IMG/VR virus record: IMGVR_UViG_3300001472_004174
Location: 1 to 55,027 of that record
DNA length: 55,027 nucleotides
Strand: one strand, 5' to 3'
DNA from: a virus
Part shown: positions 1-8,731 of the stretch, piece by piece
How the letters are laid out: each line of letters starts with the position of its first letter
Position numbering within the stretch: position 1 is the stretch's first letter
Notes under the pieces: model-generated
The model's database searches: none
What the model was told of the DNA's origin: nothing
Seen by the model: only the letters and a program-made list of their open reading frames with translations
Translations under genes and position numbers: made by a program

Positions 1-174
1 AAACCAGGATTAATCAATAAAATAGTTGACAAAGGTACTAAAGATATGTTAAGATGTTTAGAAATAGTAAGTGGTTCGCCACTAACCGAGGAAGAAATAA
101 ATGTTACTAAAAAAAGTAAAGCAAACACCACATGTTCTGATATTGCTAATCCTAACTACGTTCCTATTAACTAG
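1..174 (+). CDS. Inner-membrane spanin-like protein, C-terminal part only
   Basis: Only frame 1 is open across the left edge, so the visible 57 residues are the C-terminus of a gene that begins outside the window. The tail contains an Arg-Cys-Leu-Glu-Ile segment followed by SGSPLTEEE, which resembles the C-terminal end of Rz-type i-spanins of tailed phages as I remember them. The next gene, a lipoprotein, starts inside this one in another frame (overlap 101-174), which is the classical Rz/Rz1 arrangement. If right, it would connect inner and outer membranes at lysis. The assignment depends on a short tail and on context, so it is tentative. Confidence 0.45.
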   Translation, partial: KPGLINKIVDKGTKDMLRCLEIVSGSPLTEEEINVTKKSKANTTCSDIANPNYVPIN

Positions 175-559
175 TTGTAGCACTACACCAAAATCAGTCA
201 TATATACGCCTAAACCAGTAGAGCGTCCTGAGTTAATTTTGCCTGAAACAAAAACTTTGAATATGCGTAATGTTGACTTCATTGTAATGACAAGAGAAAA
301 TGTTGAAGAAGAATTCGCTAAGTTAGAAAAAGACGGTAAAGCTATTGTTATTTTTGGGTTAGATGCAGAAGACTATGAAAAGTTATCATTCAATATAGCG
401 GACATCTTAGAGTTATTAGACCAACAACAGTCAGTAATAGTTGCATATAGAGAATACTACGAAGAAGCAGATAAAACCCTTGAAGAAATCAATTTACAAA
501 GCGAGATAGAAATTGAAGTCGATGAAGAAGGTGGCTTTCTTTCTAATTTTCTTAAATGA
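101..559 (+). CDS. Lipoprotein, probable outer-membrane spanin
   Basis: A 152-residue protein with a basic N-terminus (MLLKKVKQ), a hydrophobic stretch at about 11-24 and a lipobox ending LLTSC, so Cys26 is the likely lipidated residue after signal peptidase II cleavage. A proline-containing segment follows (about 28-50), then a mixed acidic domain with a helical YREYYEEADKTLEE region. It starts inside the preceding Rz-like gene and its last codons overlap the next gene (ATGA). That position fits an o-spanin acting in host lysis. It is longer than a typical Rz1, so another envelope function is possible. The lipoprotein call is firm; the spanin call is inference. Confidence 0.6.
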   Translation: MLLKKVKQTPHVLILLILTTFLLTSCSTTPKSVIYTPKPVERPELILPETKTLNMRNVDFIVMTRENVEEEFAKLEKDGKAIVIFGLDAEDYEKLSFNIADILELLDQQQSVIVAYREYYEEADKTLEEINLQSEIEIEVDEEGGFLSNFLK

Positions 560-942
560 CATCCAGTCCATACGCAGTTCTAAAAATCGATAAATATTCT
601 ACAACAGATGATATCAGAAAGTCTTATAAAAGACTCATGAAGAAACATCATCCTGACACTGGAGACGGTGACAGAGAAACATTCGATAAGGTAAGACTTG
701 CTTATATACAGTTAAAAGATAAAAAATCCAAAAATGGTGTTGTAAGGACACTCAGCATAACAGTCCCTATAACAAAGCAAGACTTATCCTTAATTTTAGG
801 CACTAAACAATCATTCATGTGCCAAGATGTTCCTTTTGATGTAATGGTTCCTTATGAGACTAGGATTAATGATACCATAGTTGTTAAAAAAATACTAGGT
901 GACTTGTCACTTAAAATAAAATTCAAGGAAGAAAATGAGTAA
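556..942 (+). CDS. J-domain protein (short DnaJ-like co-chaperone)
   Basis: A 128-residue protein whose first 60 residues form a J domain: YAVLKIDKYSTTDDIRKSY, then KKHHPDTGDG with an intact HPD tripeptide, then the final helix ending LAYIQLKDK. The second half (about 65-125) is beta-rich and resembles one substrate-binding barrel of DnaJ, without the zinc-finger. The family stimulates ATP hydrolysis by DnaK-type Hsp70s, so it could redirect the host Hsp70. It overlaps the lipoprotein gene by 4 bases and the ClpA gene by 8, implying translational coupling with an unfoldase. The J domain is clear; the client proteins are unknown. Confidence 0.85.
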   Translation: MTSSPYAVLKIDKYSTTDDIRKSYKRLMKKHHPDTGDGDRETFDKVRLAYIQLKDKKSKNGVVRTLSITVPITKQDLSLILGTKQSFMCQDVPFDVMVPYETRINDTIVVKKILGDLSLKIKFKEENE

Positions 943-3154
943 AGCAGATAGAGTAAATGTTTCGATTGAACGTGCCGTACAACATGCAAATTCTTTAGCA
1001 CACGAATATGTGACACTAGAGCATCTTCTATATTCAATTATGGAAGAACCTGATGTTAGCAATATGCTTACTCAGATGAAATGTAATGTTAAGTTTATGT
1101 TAGATGAATTAGAAAAGTATCTTAATGAGCGTGATGATATTACAAAAGGTGAGGATAATACCACACCAAGAAAAACGCTATCATTGGACCGTGTGTTTAA
1201 TCGTGCAGTAACACAAGTAATTTTTAGTGGTCGTTCTAAACTTCAAGTAAGAGATATATTTGTTTCTCTATTAAGCGAGACTGGATCTGTTGCTTATTAT
1301 ATCTTAAAACAATCAGGTGTATCAAGAGAAAAAGCAATCGATATTCTAAGAAAAGAATATTACGGAACTAGCCAAGGTAGAGATATGGTTGGTGGACCTC
1401 AAGGTCAAGGAGCACCAATAAAATTTGAAGATTATTGTTTAAATTTAAATCAACAAGCATTAGACGGAATAATCGATCCTGTTATTGGACGTGAAGAAGA
1501 ATTAATAGAATTAACAGAGGTACTAGCAAGACGTAAAAAGAACAATGCTATCATTGTAGGAGAACCTGGTGTAGGTAAAACTGCAATCGCAGAAGGTCTT
1601 GCATTAATGATTGGTGAAGGTCATGTACCAGATATATTAAAAGATAAAACAGTCTATTCACTAGATGTTACATCACTTGTAGCAGGTACAAAGTACCGTG
1701 GTGAATTTGAAGAAAGAGCAAAAGCAGTATTTGACCAATTATCAAGTAAAGATGATGTAATCTTATTCATTGATGAAATTCATATGATTATGGGTGCAGG
1801 TTCGGCAGGTGGATCTAACATAGATATTGCAAACTTATTAAAACCATTATTAGCAAGTGGTAAATTGCATTGTATTGGTGCAACAACAAGTGAAGAATAC
1901 AGAGAAAACTTTGAAAAAGATAGAGCATTACAAAGACGTTTTCAGAAACTAGTTATTGAACAACCAAGTGCAGAGAATACAAAATTAATTTTGAAAGGCT
2001 TGAAACAATATTACGAAGCATACCACGAAGTTGAATACACAAGTGAAGCGATAGAGTTATCAGTTGATTTAGCAGAACGTTATATGCATGGTAAGTTTAA
2101 CCCTGATAGAGCAATCGATGTTATTGATGTAGCAGGCGCAAGAGCAAAGCTACATAAACATAAAGGTAAAATTACTAAAGAAGAAATACAACAAGCCGTA
2201 GCAAAAATTACAAGAATTCCTTTAGAAATGATAGATGCAAAACAAAATGCAAACTATGAAAAACTAGAAGAAAGTATCAAGACAAAACTATTTGGGCAAG
2301 ACAAAGCAGTTAGTTCATTAGTCGAATCTATACTCGTATCTAAATCAGGTATGAGAGCAAGAAATAAACCAATTGGTTCATTCTTATTTGTAGGTCCGAC
2401 AGGAACAGGTAAAACTGAATTGTGTAGACAATTAGCAGACAAACTTGATATTAAACTTAGAAAGTACGATATGTCAGAATATATGGAACAACATTCTGTA
2501 TCAAAACTTATCGGTGCCCCTCCGGGCTATGTAGGACACGCCGAAGGCGGGGCTGGCGCAGGACAATTAATCAATGACATAGATGAAACACCTAACTGTG
2601 TTGTTCTATTAGATGAAGTTGAAAAAGCCCACCCAAGTGTAATGAACCTCTTATTACAAGTTATGGACGATGGTCGTTTGACTAGTTCAACTGGTAAAAC
2701 AGCAGACTTTAGCAATGTTATTCTTATAATGACTAGTAACTTAGGAGCGGCACAACAATCTAAGAGTGCTATAGGGTTCACGAATTCAAATGAAGGCGCT
2801 TCATATGAAGCAGTTAAGAGATTCTTTTCACCAGAGTTTAGAAATAGACTTGATGCAATGGTTGAATTTACTTCATTAGAACGTGAACACATAGATATGA
2901 TTGTTAAGAAAACAATCAAAGAAATTAATGAAATGTTATCAGATAAAAATGTAACTATTAAATTATCAGCAAAAGCAAAAACATGGCTGAGAAATAAAGG
3001 ATATCAACCTGATATGGGAGCGAGACCTTTACAACGTGTAGTAAATGATTACATCAAAAAACCATTGTCAAAAGAAATATTATTTGGTAAACTTGTTGAT
3101 GGTGGACTGGTAACTATAAAAATTGTAAATGATGAGATTGAATTTGAATACTGA
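935..3154 (+). CDS. clpA: ClpA-type AAA+ unfoldase
   Basis: A 739-residue Hsp100 protein close to the size of bacterial ClpA. Order: Clp-N repeat domain (about 1-145), first AAA+ module with Walker A GEPGVGKT near residue 209 and Walker B ILFIDEIH, second AAA+ module with Walker A GPTGTGKT near 487 and VVLLDEVEKAHP, then the C-terminal D2-small domain (GYQPDMGARPLQRV). There is no long middle domain, so it is ClpA-like rather than ClpB-like. SAIGF near residue 611 sits where ClpA carries its IGL/IGF ClpP-docking tripeptide, so it may recruit host ClpP; no ClpP gene is seen in the window. It follows a J-protein gene in the same overlapping operon. Confidence 0.93.
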   Translation: MSKADRVNVSIERAVQHANSLAHEYVTLEHLLYSIMEEPDVSNMLTQMKCNVKFMLDELEKYLNERDDITKGEDNTTPRKTLSLDRVFNRAVTQVIFSGRSKLQVRDIFVSLLSETGSVAYYILKQSGVSREKAIDILRKEYYGTSQGRDMVGGPQGQGAPIKFEDYCLNLNQQALDGIIDPVIGREEELIELTEVLARRKKNNAIIVGEPGVGKTAIAEGLALMIGEGHVPDILKDKTVYSLDVTSLVAGTKYRGEFEERAKAVFDQLSSKDDVILFIDEIHMIMGAGSAGGSNIDIANLLKPLLASGKLHCIGATTSEEYRENFEKDRALQRRFQKLVIEQPSAENTKLILKGLKQYYEAYHEVEYTSEAIELSVDLAERYMHGKFNPDRAIDVIDVAGARAKLHKHKGKITKEEIQQAVAKITRIPLEMIDAKQNANYEKLEESIKTKLFGQDKAVSSLVESILVSKSGMRARNKPIGSFLFVGPTGTGKTELCRQLADKLDIKLRKYDMSEYMEQHSVSKLIGAPPGYVGHAEGGAGAGQLINDIDETPNCVVLLDEVEKAHPSVMNLLLQVMDDGRLTSSTGKTADFSNVILIMTSNLGAAQQSKSAIGFTNSNEGASYEAVKRFFSPEFRNRLDAMVEFTSLEREHIDMIVKKTIKEINEMLSDKNVTIKLSAKAKTWLRNKGYQPDMGARPLQRVVNDYIKKPLSKEILFGKLVDGGLVTIKIVNDEIEFEY

Positions 3155-3842
3155 GAAAGTAGCTAAATTATTCTATGGAACACACCCGTACAAAATATCA
3201 TATAAAAGACTGTACGGATTTCCAGACAAAGATAGTTTGTTTTTCAAAAGACATTTTGAAAGCAACCCAAATGCAATTAATGAATGGTGGTTTGATATGC
3301 CAACGACAGATGAAGAAAAGTCTGTTAGAATTAACTGTTTTACTTTCTTAAGAAAATTTAAAGATATAAAATTCAATAATGGTGCGTATACACATGCGTA
3401 TTTTAAGTACAAATCAGACTATGAAGAAGCGAAACAGAGATACGTAGAGTTACACAAATCTTATGCCGAACCATTAGTTGATAATCTTAAAGAAGTATTA
3501 GATAGTTTTGACCGCAGAGTAGAACTAAAAAATAACCTATGGTTCAAGCAATATAAGTATAAGATAGTATTCAAGCCTAATAGAGATTTCATTGACCATA
3601 CGGGACATGACCTATATAAAATGTATGCACATAATACAAATTATAGGCTTAACTCTAATATGAAACGATTTGATCCTGAATACTTACTAAAACATCAAAA
3701 GAGAAGACATATTCATCACCAATATCAGCTATATGCTATATATTGCCTAGATAAAATTGATACAGACTTGCTAACTTTCGTTGCAAGTGAGTGTATTGGT
3801 ACCATAACTAAAGCTGTGCTATTAACTGATTTAGATAAATAA
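3129..3842 (+). CDS. Conserved-looking protein of unknown function
   Basis: A 237-residue soluble protein rich in Lys, Tyr, His and aromatic residues, with no signal peptide or membrane segment. The C-terminal third has a basic stretch, KHQKRRHIHHQYQ, followed by a hydrophobic end. I recognise no catalytic motif. The start used (ATGATG at 3129) lies inside the end of the ClpA gene, so it belongs to the same transcript. The stop is followed at once by a late promoter box at 3834-3841, marking the end of this operon. T4-like structural or tail-completion genes often have this look, but I cannot assign one. Confidence 0.7.
   Translation: MMRLNLNTEKVAKLFYGTHPYKISYKRLYGFPDKDSLFFKRHFESNPNAINEWWFDMPTTDEEKSVRINCFTFLRKFKDIKFNNGAYTHAYFKYKSDYEEAKQRYVELHKSYAEPLVDNLKEVLDSFDRRVELKNNLWFKQYKYKIVFKPNRDFIDHTGHDLYKMYAHNTNYRLNSNMKRFDPEYLLKHQKRRHIHHQYQLYAIYCLDKIDTDLLTFVASECIGTITKAVLLTDLDK
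3834..3841 (+). promoter_or_regulatory. T4-type late promoter box upstream of the tail genes
   Basis: GATAAATA, one base from the T4 late consensus TATAAATA, lies 58 bases before the ATG of the 3900 gene and overlaps the stop of the preceding gene. The same octamer recurs before several other genes in the window, which supports function. Confidence 0.6.
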
Positions 3843-3899
3843 GTATAGTTATTATTGAACATAAACTATACAGGTTAATTACGAAGGGTTGAAGGATAT

Positions 3900-4271
3900 A
3901 TGGCACGTAAAACAGTTACACTCTTACCACAAACAGGTAGTCTTGAATTAAACACTACAGGTAGTGCAGTCCCAGGTGACAGTTATTATGGTTACACGGA
4001 CGGAATACACACAGTTGCGATTTACGGTCAATCTTTGTCAGGTAGAGTAAAAATTCAAGGAACATTAGCAACTAATCCAACAGATGATGATTGGTTTGAT
4101 GTACTATTTACTGGTTTACCATATAAAGATTACAACAATTTCACAGGAGTTGAAGGCTTCACATTCGTGGCCAATTTAGTTTATTTAAGAGCATCTTTAG
4201 ACAGGACTGCATTGGGTATATCAGATTTTACTCAAGCAGGATATATAGAGAAAATCTTTTTAAATTACTAA
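3900..4271 (+). CDS. Small probable tail or fibre-associated structural protein
   Basis: A 123-residue beta-rich protein starting MARKTVTLLPQTGSLELN, with alternating hydrophobic and polar residues and many Gly, Thr and Ser, no signal peptide and no membrane segment. It is the first gene after a late promoter box and lies 12 bases before a giant fibre gene, so it is almost certainly a late structural gene. The ligand-like segments (VAIYGQSLSGRVKIQGTL) resemble jelly-roll or adaptor domains of baseplate-linked proteins, but I cannot name a T4 counterpart. Confidence 0.65.
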   Translation: MARKTVTLLPQTGSLELNTTGSAVPGDSYYGYTDGIHTVAIYGQSLSGRVKIQGTLATNPTDDDWFDVLFTGLPYKDYNNFTGVEGFTFVANLVYLRASLDRTALGISDFTQAGYIEKIFLNY

Positions 4272-4283
4272 AGGAACACAGAT

Positions 4284-7200
4284 ATGAGCATTAACGCACA
4301 ACCATTTAGTCCTACATTTAAACTAGTTGGCAACTTGTCGGACAGCCAAATATTAGTTTATGATGCAAGTGAAAATGCGTTTGTAAACGCAACTAATACG
4401 GGTGCATCTGGAGGCGCTGGTTTAACTTCTGTATCTAATACAGGTACTGGAGTTGGAGTAGGACAGGCAACAGGCACAGCCCTAGAATTAAAAAGTCTTA
4501 TAGCCGGCACAAATTTAACAATTACAGATAATGGTCAAGCATTAGTATTTGACGTAACAGGATCTGCATCACCATCAGGTTTAACAGGCGGTACTAATTT
4601 AGGTTCTGGACTTGGTGTTATTAAAGGTGTTGATACAGGTGGAACTTCACTTGAAGCAAAAAGTATAGCAGTTGGTAGTGGACTTTCGATTGCAGAAGCA
4701 AACGATACGTTAACTATTACACTGACAGCCAGTATTAATGGCAAACTAGAAATATCAAATAATTTAGCTGATGTGGCCGACGTTGCAACAGCAAGAACAA
4801 ATCTAAGTGTATATTCAAAAGCAGAAGCAGACTCAAAATACTTAAGGGTTGACAATCATAGTGTTCCGACTGTTGATAACACATTTGATTTAGGTTCAAC
4901 AACATACAGATTTAACGACATTTATGCGGAGACTTTTCAAGGTACAGCCGTACTAGCAGAAAATCTTTCTTTAACAGGTACTGCACAAGGCGATGTATTA
5001 ACTTGGAACGGTTCTACTTGGGTTGCTTCACAACCTACAGGTGGTGGCGGAGGTGGAGGCGGAGGCGTCCCACAAACTCTTTCTTTAATAGGACAATCTC
5101 TTACTATATCAGGTGGGAACTCAATTACATTACCATCATATAATGATGATGACCCATTTATAAGATTAGACCAATCAACTGTACCGACAGTAACAAATAC
5201 TTTTGATATTGGTTCTTCGACATACAAATATAATGACATTTACGCTGAAACATTCCAAGGTACTGCGGTTGCGGCTGATACGCTTACAGTAACCGGTACA
5301 GCAGGACAGATTTTAACATATAACGGCAGTCAATGGATTGCGGCCGATAATGCAGGTTCAGGAGGTGGAGGAAACTCTGTACCACAAACACTTGCTTTAA
5401 ACGGATCAACTCTAGCAATTTCTACAGGTAACTCTGTAGATTTATCAGGTATTGGTGGTACAACAGATTATAACAATCTGTCAAATAAACCTACTATACC
5501 AACAGACTTATCAAACCTGACAGACACAACTAACTTGTTGACATCGGGTCAAGTAGCACAGAATTTAACATTAGCTGGAACACAACTTACGATATCAAGT
5601 GGTAACACTGTAGATTTCTCAGGTATGTTCACTGATACAGATAATCAAACATTATCTTTCGACACTAATAATAACAGATTAACCATAGCAAACGGTAACT
5701 ATGTTGACCTATCATCACTATCAGGTGGTGGTGGTGGTGCATCAATACTAAACGACTTAACAGACGTAGAAGTAGCATCAGCAGGTCACATCCCAACTAA
5801 CGGTCAAGCATTAATTTGGTCGCAATCAATGGGACACTGGATGCCAGGTAGTGTATTCGATGGAGACTATAATTCTCTATCAAATCAACCAACAATTCCT
5901 TCAAGCCAAACACTTCTATTTTCAGGTACGACCTTATCGATATCTGGAGGCAATGGAGTTGATTTATCAAGTTTATCGGGCGCAGGCGCTCAAGCACTAT
6001 CTTTAGCTGGTACACAATTAAGTATCTCAGGGAGCAATACAGTAGATTTTTCTGGTATGTTCACAGATACAGATAATCAAACATTATCTTTTGATACAGG
6101 TACAAAATCATTAACAATAGCAAATGGTAACTCAGTAGACCTATCATCACTTGGTGGGTCTTCTGTGCAAACTATAGATGACTTAGATGACGTTACAGTA
6201 ACAGGCACACAAGATGGTCAGTTCTTAATATACAATAATACATCAGGTGAATGGGAAAATCAGACAGTAAATATACCTACATCTAATCAAGCACTTTCTA
6301 CTACAGACGATGTAACATTTAATAATATTACTGCAACAAATCTTATTCAAGCAAATGCATATGAAGGTAAAATATATGACACTAACGGCAATGTTCTACT
6401 TGATAATACTAGTGGCAACGCAGGTTTCGGTGGTAATATTTCATCAAATGGTTCATCATCATTCTCAGGTACAGTAAATTTCAATGGTGCTACAATCCAG
6501 AATTTAGATTTAGCGTTAAGTGACTTAACAAATGTAAGTTCAAGTGCTCCATCAACTGGTGAAGTTTTAAAATGGGACGGCTCGCAATGGGCGGCATCAC
6601 CTGACTCAACTTCAAGTGGTGGTGCAGGAATAGCCTTAACAGATTTAAGTACTGGTGTAGGTTTACAATATAATAATGTAAGCGGCGAGTTTACATTAAA
6701 TGCAGGTATAAATGACTTACTTGATGTAAGCACAGCAGGCTTAAGTGACGGACAAGTTCTAAAATGGAATGCATCAGCAAATAGATTTGAACCAGATGAT
6801 GACTTAGTACTGACAAGCACAGATGCATTAGCAGAAGGTTCAACTAATCTTTACTACAGAGATTCACGTGTAGATTCAAGAATTCAAGCAACTACTAGTG
6901 ATATAATCACTGAAGGTACAAACAATCTTTATTATACAGATACAAGAGTAGACCAAAGACTAGGCTCACAACTATTACCAGGTGCAAATATTACTATCAC
7001 ACCAGGCGCAGGCGGTATATTAACTATCGCTTCAACAGGTGGTGGTTCAACTTATTCAGACACAGACGCAAGAGCGGCGATTTCAGTTTCACAACAAAGT
7101 GCAAGTGGCAACGGTTCATTAACATATAGCGTAGCGACAGGTACATTCACATATACTCCACCAAACTTATCTACTTTTAGTACGTTTAGTGGTAATTATA

Positions 7201-8714
7201 CAGACTTGATTGGCAAACCAACAATGCCAACTAAAGTAAGTGATTTGACGAATGACACAGGATTTACTACATTCGATGGTAACTACGTATCTCTATCAAA
7301 CAAACCAAGTATTCCAGCTGACTTAGGTGACTTAACTGATAACGCAAATTTATTAGGTACTGCATCATCTATAGCATGGAATAACGTAACAAGCACACCA
7401 TCAACATTAGCAGGCTACGGTATTACAGACTCATTCAGCGGTGCTTATAATGACTTGTCAGGTAAGCCTACAGCGATTACAGACATTAATCAGTTAACAG
7501 ACTCAAACAGCTTGATACCAAGTGCATTAGGCGATTTGACTATGCCTTCTGGTAGTTCTGGGCAGGTTCTTACAACTGATGGTTCAGGCAACTTCACATT
7601 CTCTACAGTAAGTGGCGGTGGCGGATCATATGGTGACTCAGATGTTCAATCATACATGGGTGCTTTTGATTTTCATATCTTACCAGATACGACTGAGACA
7701 TATGATATTGGTAGTGCAAATAAAAAGATTAGACACTTATTCTTAAGTGATACCTCATTATACATTGGTAACAACACTCTTAATACAACAGGTTCAAACT
7801 TGATGTTTAATAGCCAAGACGTAATGGACTACACAAACATAAAGAATAAACCAACTATCCCTACAGATATCGATGACTTAGCAGATTCAGGAAACTTACT
7901 AGGTGGTACATCTTATACAGCAGGCACAGGATTACAACTAAACACTAATACATTTTCTTTAAATGCAAATTTAAGTGATTTACAAAACGTTTCATCTAAC
8001 ACTCCAAATACTGGTCAAATTCTTAAATGGTCAGGTTCAGAGTGGGCACCAGTTAATGAAACAGGCGGTACACCAGACTTATCAGGTTCTTCCGTTGGAG
8101 ATTTAAATGATGTTAATATTGCAGGTATCAGTACAGGCGAATTCTTAGCTTGGGATGGTACTAAATTTGTAGCACAAGCAGGAAGTACAACTGATTTATC
8201 AAGCGAATCAATTACAGAATTATCTGATGTTTCTACAGATTCACCAAACAATGGTGATGTACTAACATGGAATAGCAGTAATAGTGCATATGCACCAGCG
8301 GCACCGGCATCAGGCGGTGGAGGTGGCGGTGGAACTTCTACTGAGAAATTTAAATTAAATTATGCAACTAACGGTAGTTTGAGTACAATATCAAACACTT
8401 CAAGTGGCGTAAGTGCAACAATTTTATCAACTACAGGCGGTGACGTAGAAATTACTTTCTCAGGTCATAGTTATCCGCCAGCTAATATATTAATATATGG
8501 TTATGCAAGAGGATCAAATGAATACCTTATCATGCCACTGAACAAAGATATATCAACTCGTAAAGTAGCGGGTGGTGGTTCAGCAGGTTCTCCGACAGCG
8601 TTCGGTTCACTAGGTTCGTCAGTGGTAACATTGAAACTTAGAGAAACAGATACAGGTGCTTCTCGTTCATTTGGTACTGATACTCATGCATGGATCATGT
8701 TTACAATGATGTAA
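4284..8714 (+). CDS. Giant repetitive tail-fibre-like protein
   Basis: A 1476-residue low-complexity beta-rich protein with no Cys-rich or catalytic region. Short modules recur: LAGTQLTISSGNTVDFSG and relatives (seven or more copies in the middle third), LSNKPTIPTDLSNLTD and relatives (at least five), and the TFDLGSTTYRFNDIYAETF type (three). Poly-Gly linkers separate blocks (near 5041, 5720, 8315). Such modules are typical of long trimeric fibres in T4-like marine phages. The last 110 residues are non-repetitive and may form the tip. It is co-transcribed with the 3900 and 8732 genes. The structural role is secure; which fibre it forms is not known. Confidence 0.85.
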   Translation: MSINAQPFSPTFKLVGNLSDSQILVYDASENAFVNATNTGASGGAGLTSVSNTGTGVGVGQATGTALELKSLIAGTNLTITDNGQALVFDVTGSASPSGLTGGTNLGSGLGVIKGVDTGGTSLEAKSIAVGSGLSIAEANDTLTITLTASINGKLEISNNLADVADVATARTNLSVYSKAEADSKYLRVDNHSVPTVDNTFDLGSTTYRFNDIYAETFQGTAVLAENLSLTGTAQGDVLTWNGSTWVASQPTGGGGGGGGGVPQTLSLIGQSLTISGGNSITLPSYNDDDPFIRLDQSTVPTVTNTFDIGSSTYKYNDIYAETFQGTAVAADTLTVTGTAGQILTYNGSQWIAADNAGSGGGGNSVPQTLALNGSTLAISTGNSVDLSGIGGTTDYNNLSNKPTIPTDLSNLTDTTNLLTSGQVAQNLTLAGTQLTISSGNTVDFSGMFTDTDNQTLSFDTNNNRLTIANGNYVDLSSLSGGGGGASILNDLTDVEVASAGHIPTNGQALIWSQSMGHWMPGSVFDGDYNSLSNQPTIPSSQTLLFSGTTLSISGGNGVDLSSLSGAGAQALSLAGTQLSISGSNTVDFSGMFTDTDNQTLSFDTGTKSLTIANGNSVDLSSLGGSSVQTIDDLDDVTVTGTQDGQFLIYNNTSGEWENQTVNIPTSNQALSTTDDVTFNNITATNLIQANAYEGKIYDTNGNVLLDNTSGNAGFGGNISSNGSSSFSGTVNFNGATIQNLDLALSDLTNVSSSAPSTGEVLKWDGSQWAASPDSTSSGGAGIALTDLSTGVGLQYNNVSGEFTLNAGINDLLDVSTAGLSDGQVLKWNASANRFEPDDDLVLTSTDALAEGSTNLYYRDSRVDSRIQATTSDIITEGTNNLYYTDTRVDQRLGSQLLPGANITITPGAGGILTIASTGGGSTYSDTDARAAISVSQQSASGNGSLTYSVATGTFTYTPPNLSTFSTFSGNYTDLIGKPTMPTKVSDLTNDTGFTTFDGNYVSLSNKPSIPADLGDLTDNANLLGTASSIAWNNVTSTPSTLAGYGITDSFSGAYNDLSGKPTAITDINQLTDSNSLIPSALGDLTMPSGSSGQVLTTDGSGNFTFSTVSGGGGSYGDSDVQSYMGAFDFHILPDTTETYDIGSANKKIRHLFLSDTSLYIGNNTLNTTGSNLMFNSQDVMDYTNIKNKPTIPTDIDDLADSGNLLGGTSYTAGTGLQLNTNTFSLNANLSDLQNVSSNTPNTGQILKWSGSEWAPVNETGGTPDLSGSSVGDLNDVNIAGISTGEFLAWDGTKFVAQAGSTTDLSSESITELSDVSTDSPNNGDVLTWNSSNSAYAPAAPASGGGGGGGTSTEKFKLNYATNGSLSTISNTSSGVSATILSTTGGDVEITFSGHSYPPANILIYGYARGSNEYLIMPLNKDISTRKVAGGGSAGSPTAFGSLGSSVVTLKLRETDTGASRSFGTDTHAWIMFTMM
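5566..6160 (+). repeat. Duplicated fibre module within the 4284 gene
   Basis: Bases 5566-5745 and 5995-6150 encode near-identical blocks running through VDFSGMFTDTDNQTLSFDT and into LTIANGN-VDLSS. The DNA is still very similar (the stretch ggtatgttcac..gatacagata is shared), so the copies are recent or kept similar by recombination. Confidence 0.75.
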
Positions 8715-8731
8715 GAATAGGAATACTTTGA

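Noticed and set aside
26-54. TTGACA at 26 as a promoter for the lipoprotein gene
   Set aside because: No good -10 at 16-18 bases and it lies within the coding end of the upstream gene.
589-596. GATAAATA inside the J-protein gene taken as a late promoter
   Set aside because: Deep in coding sequence with no gene start at a suitable distance; expected by chance in AT-rich DNA.
3173-3412. Minus-strand frame inside the 3129 gene
   Set aside because: No ribosome-binding site and overlaps a better-supported gene completely.
4535-8251. Minus-strand reading frames inside the 4284 fibre gene
   Set aside because: Same repeat-driven artefact; no start signals and the plus-strand protein is clearly real.
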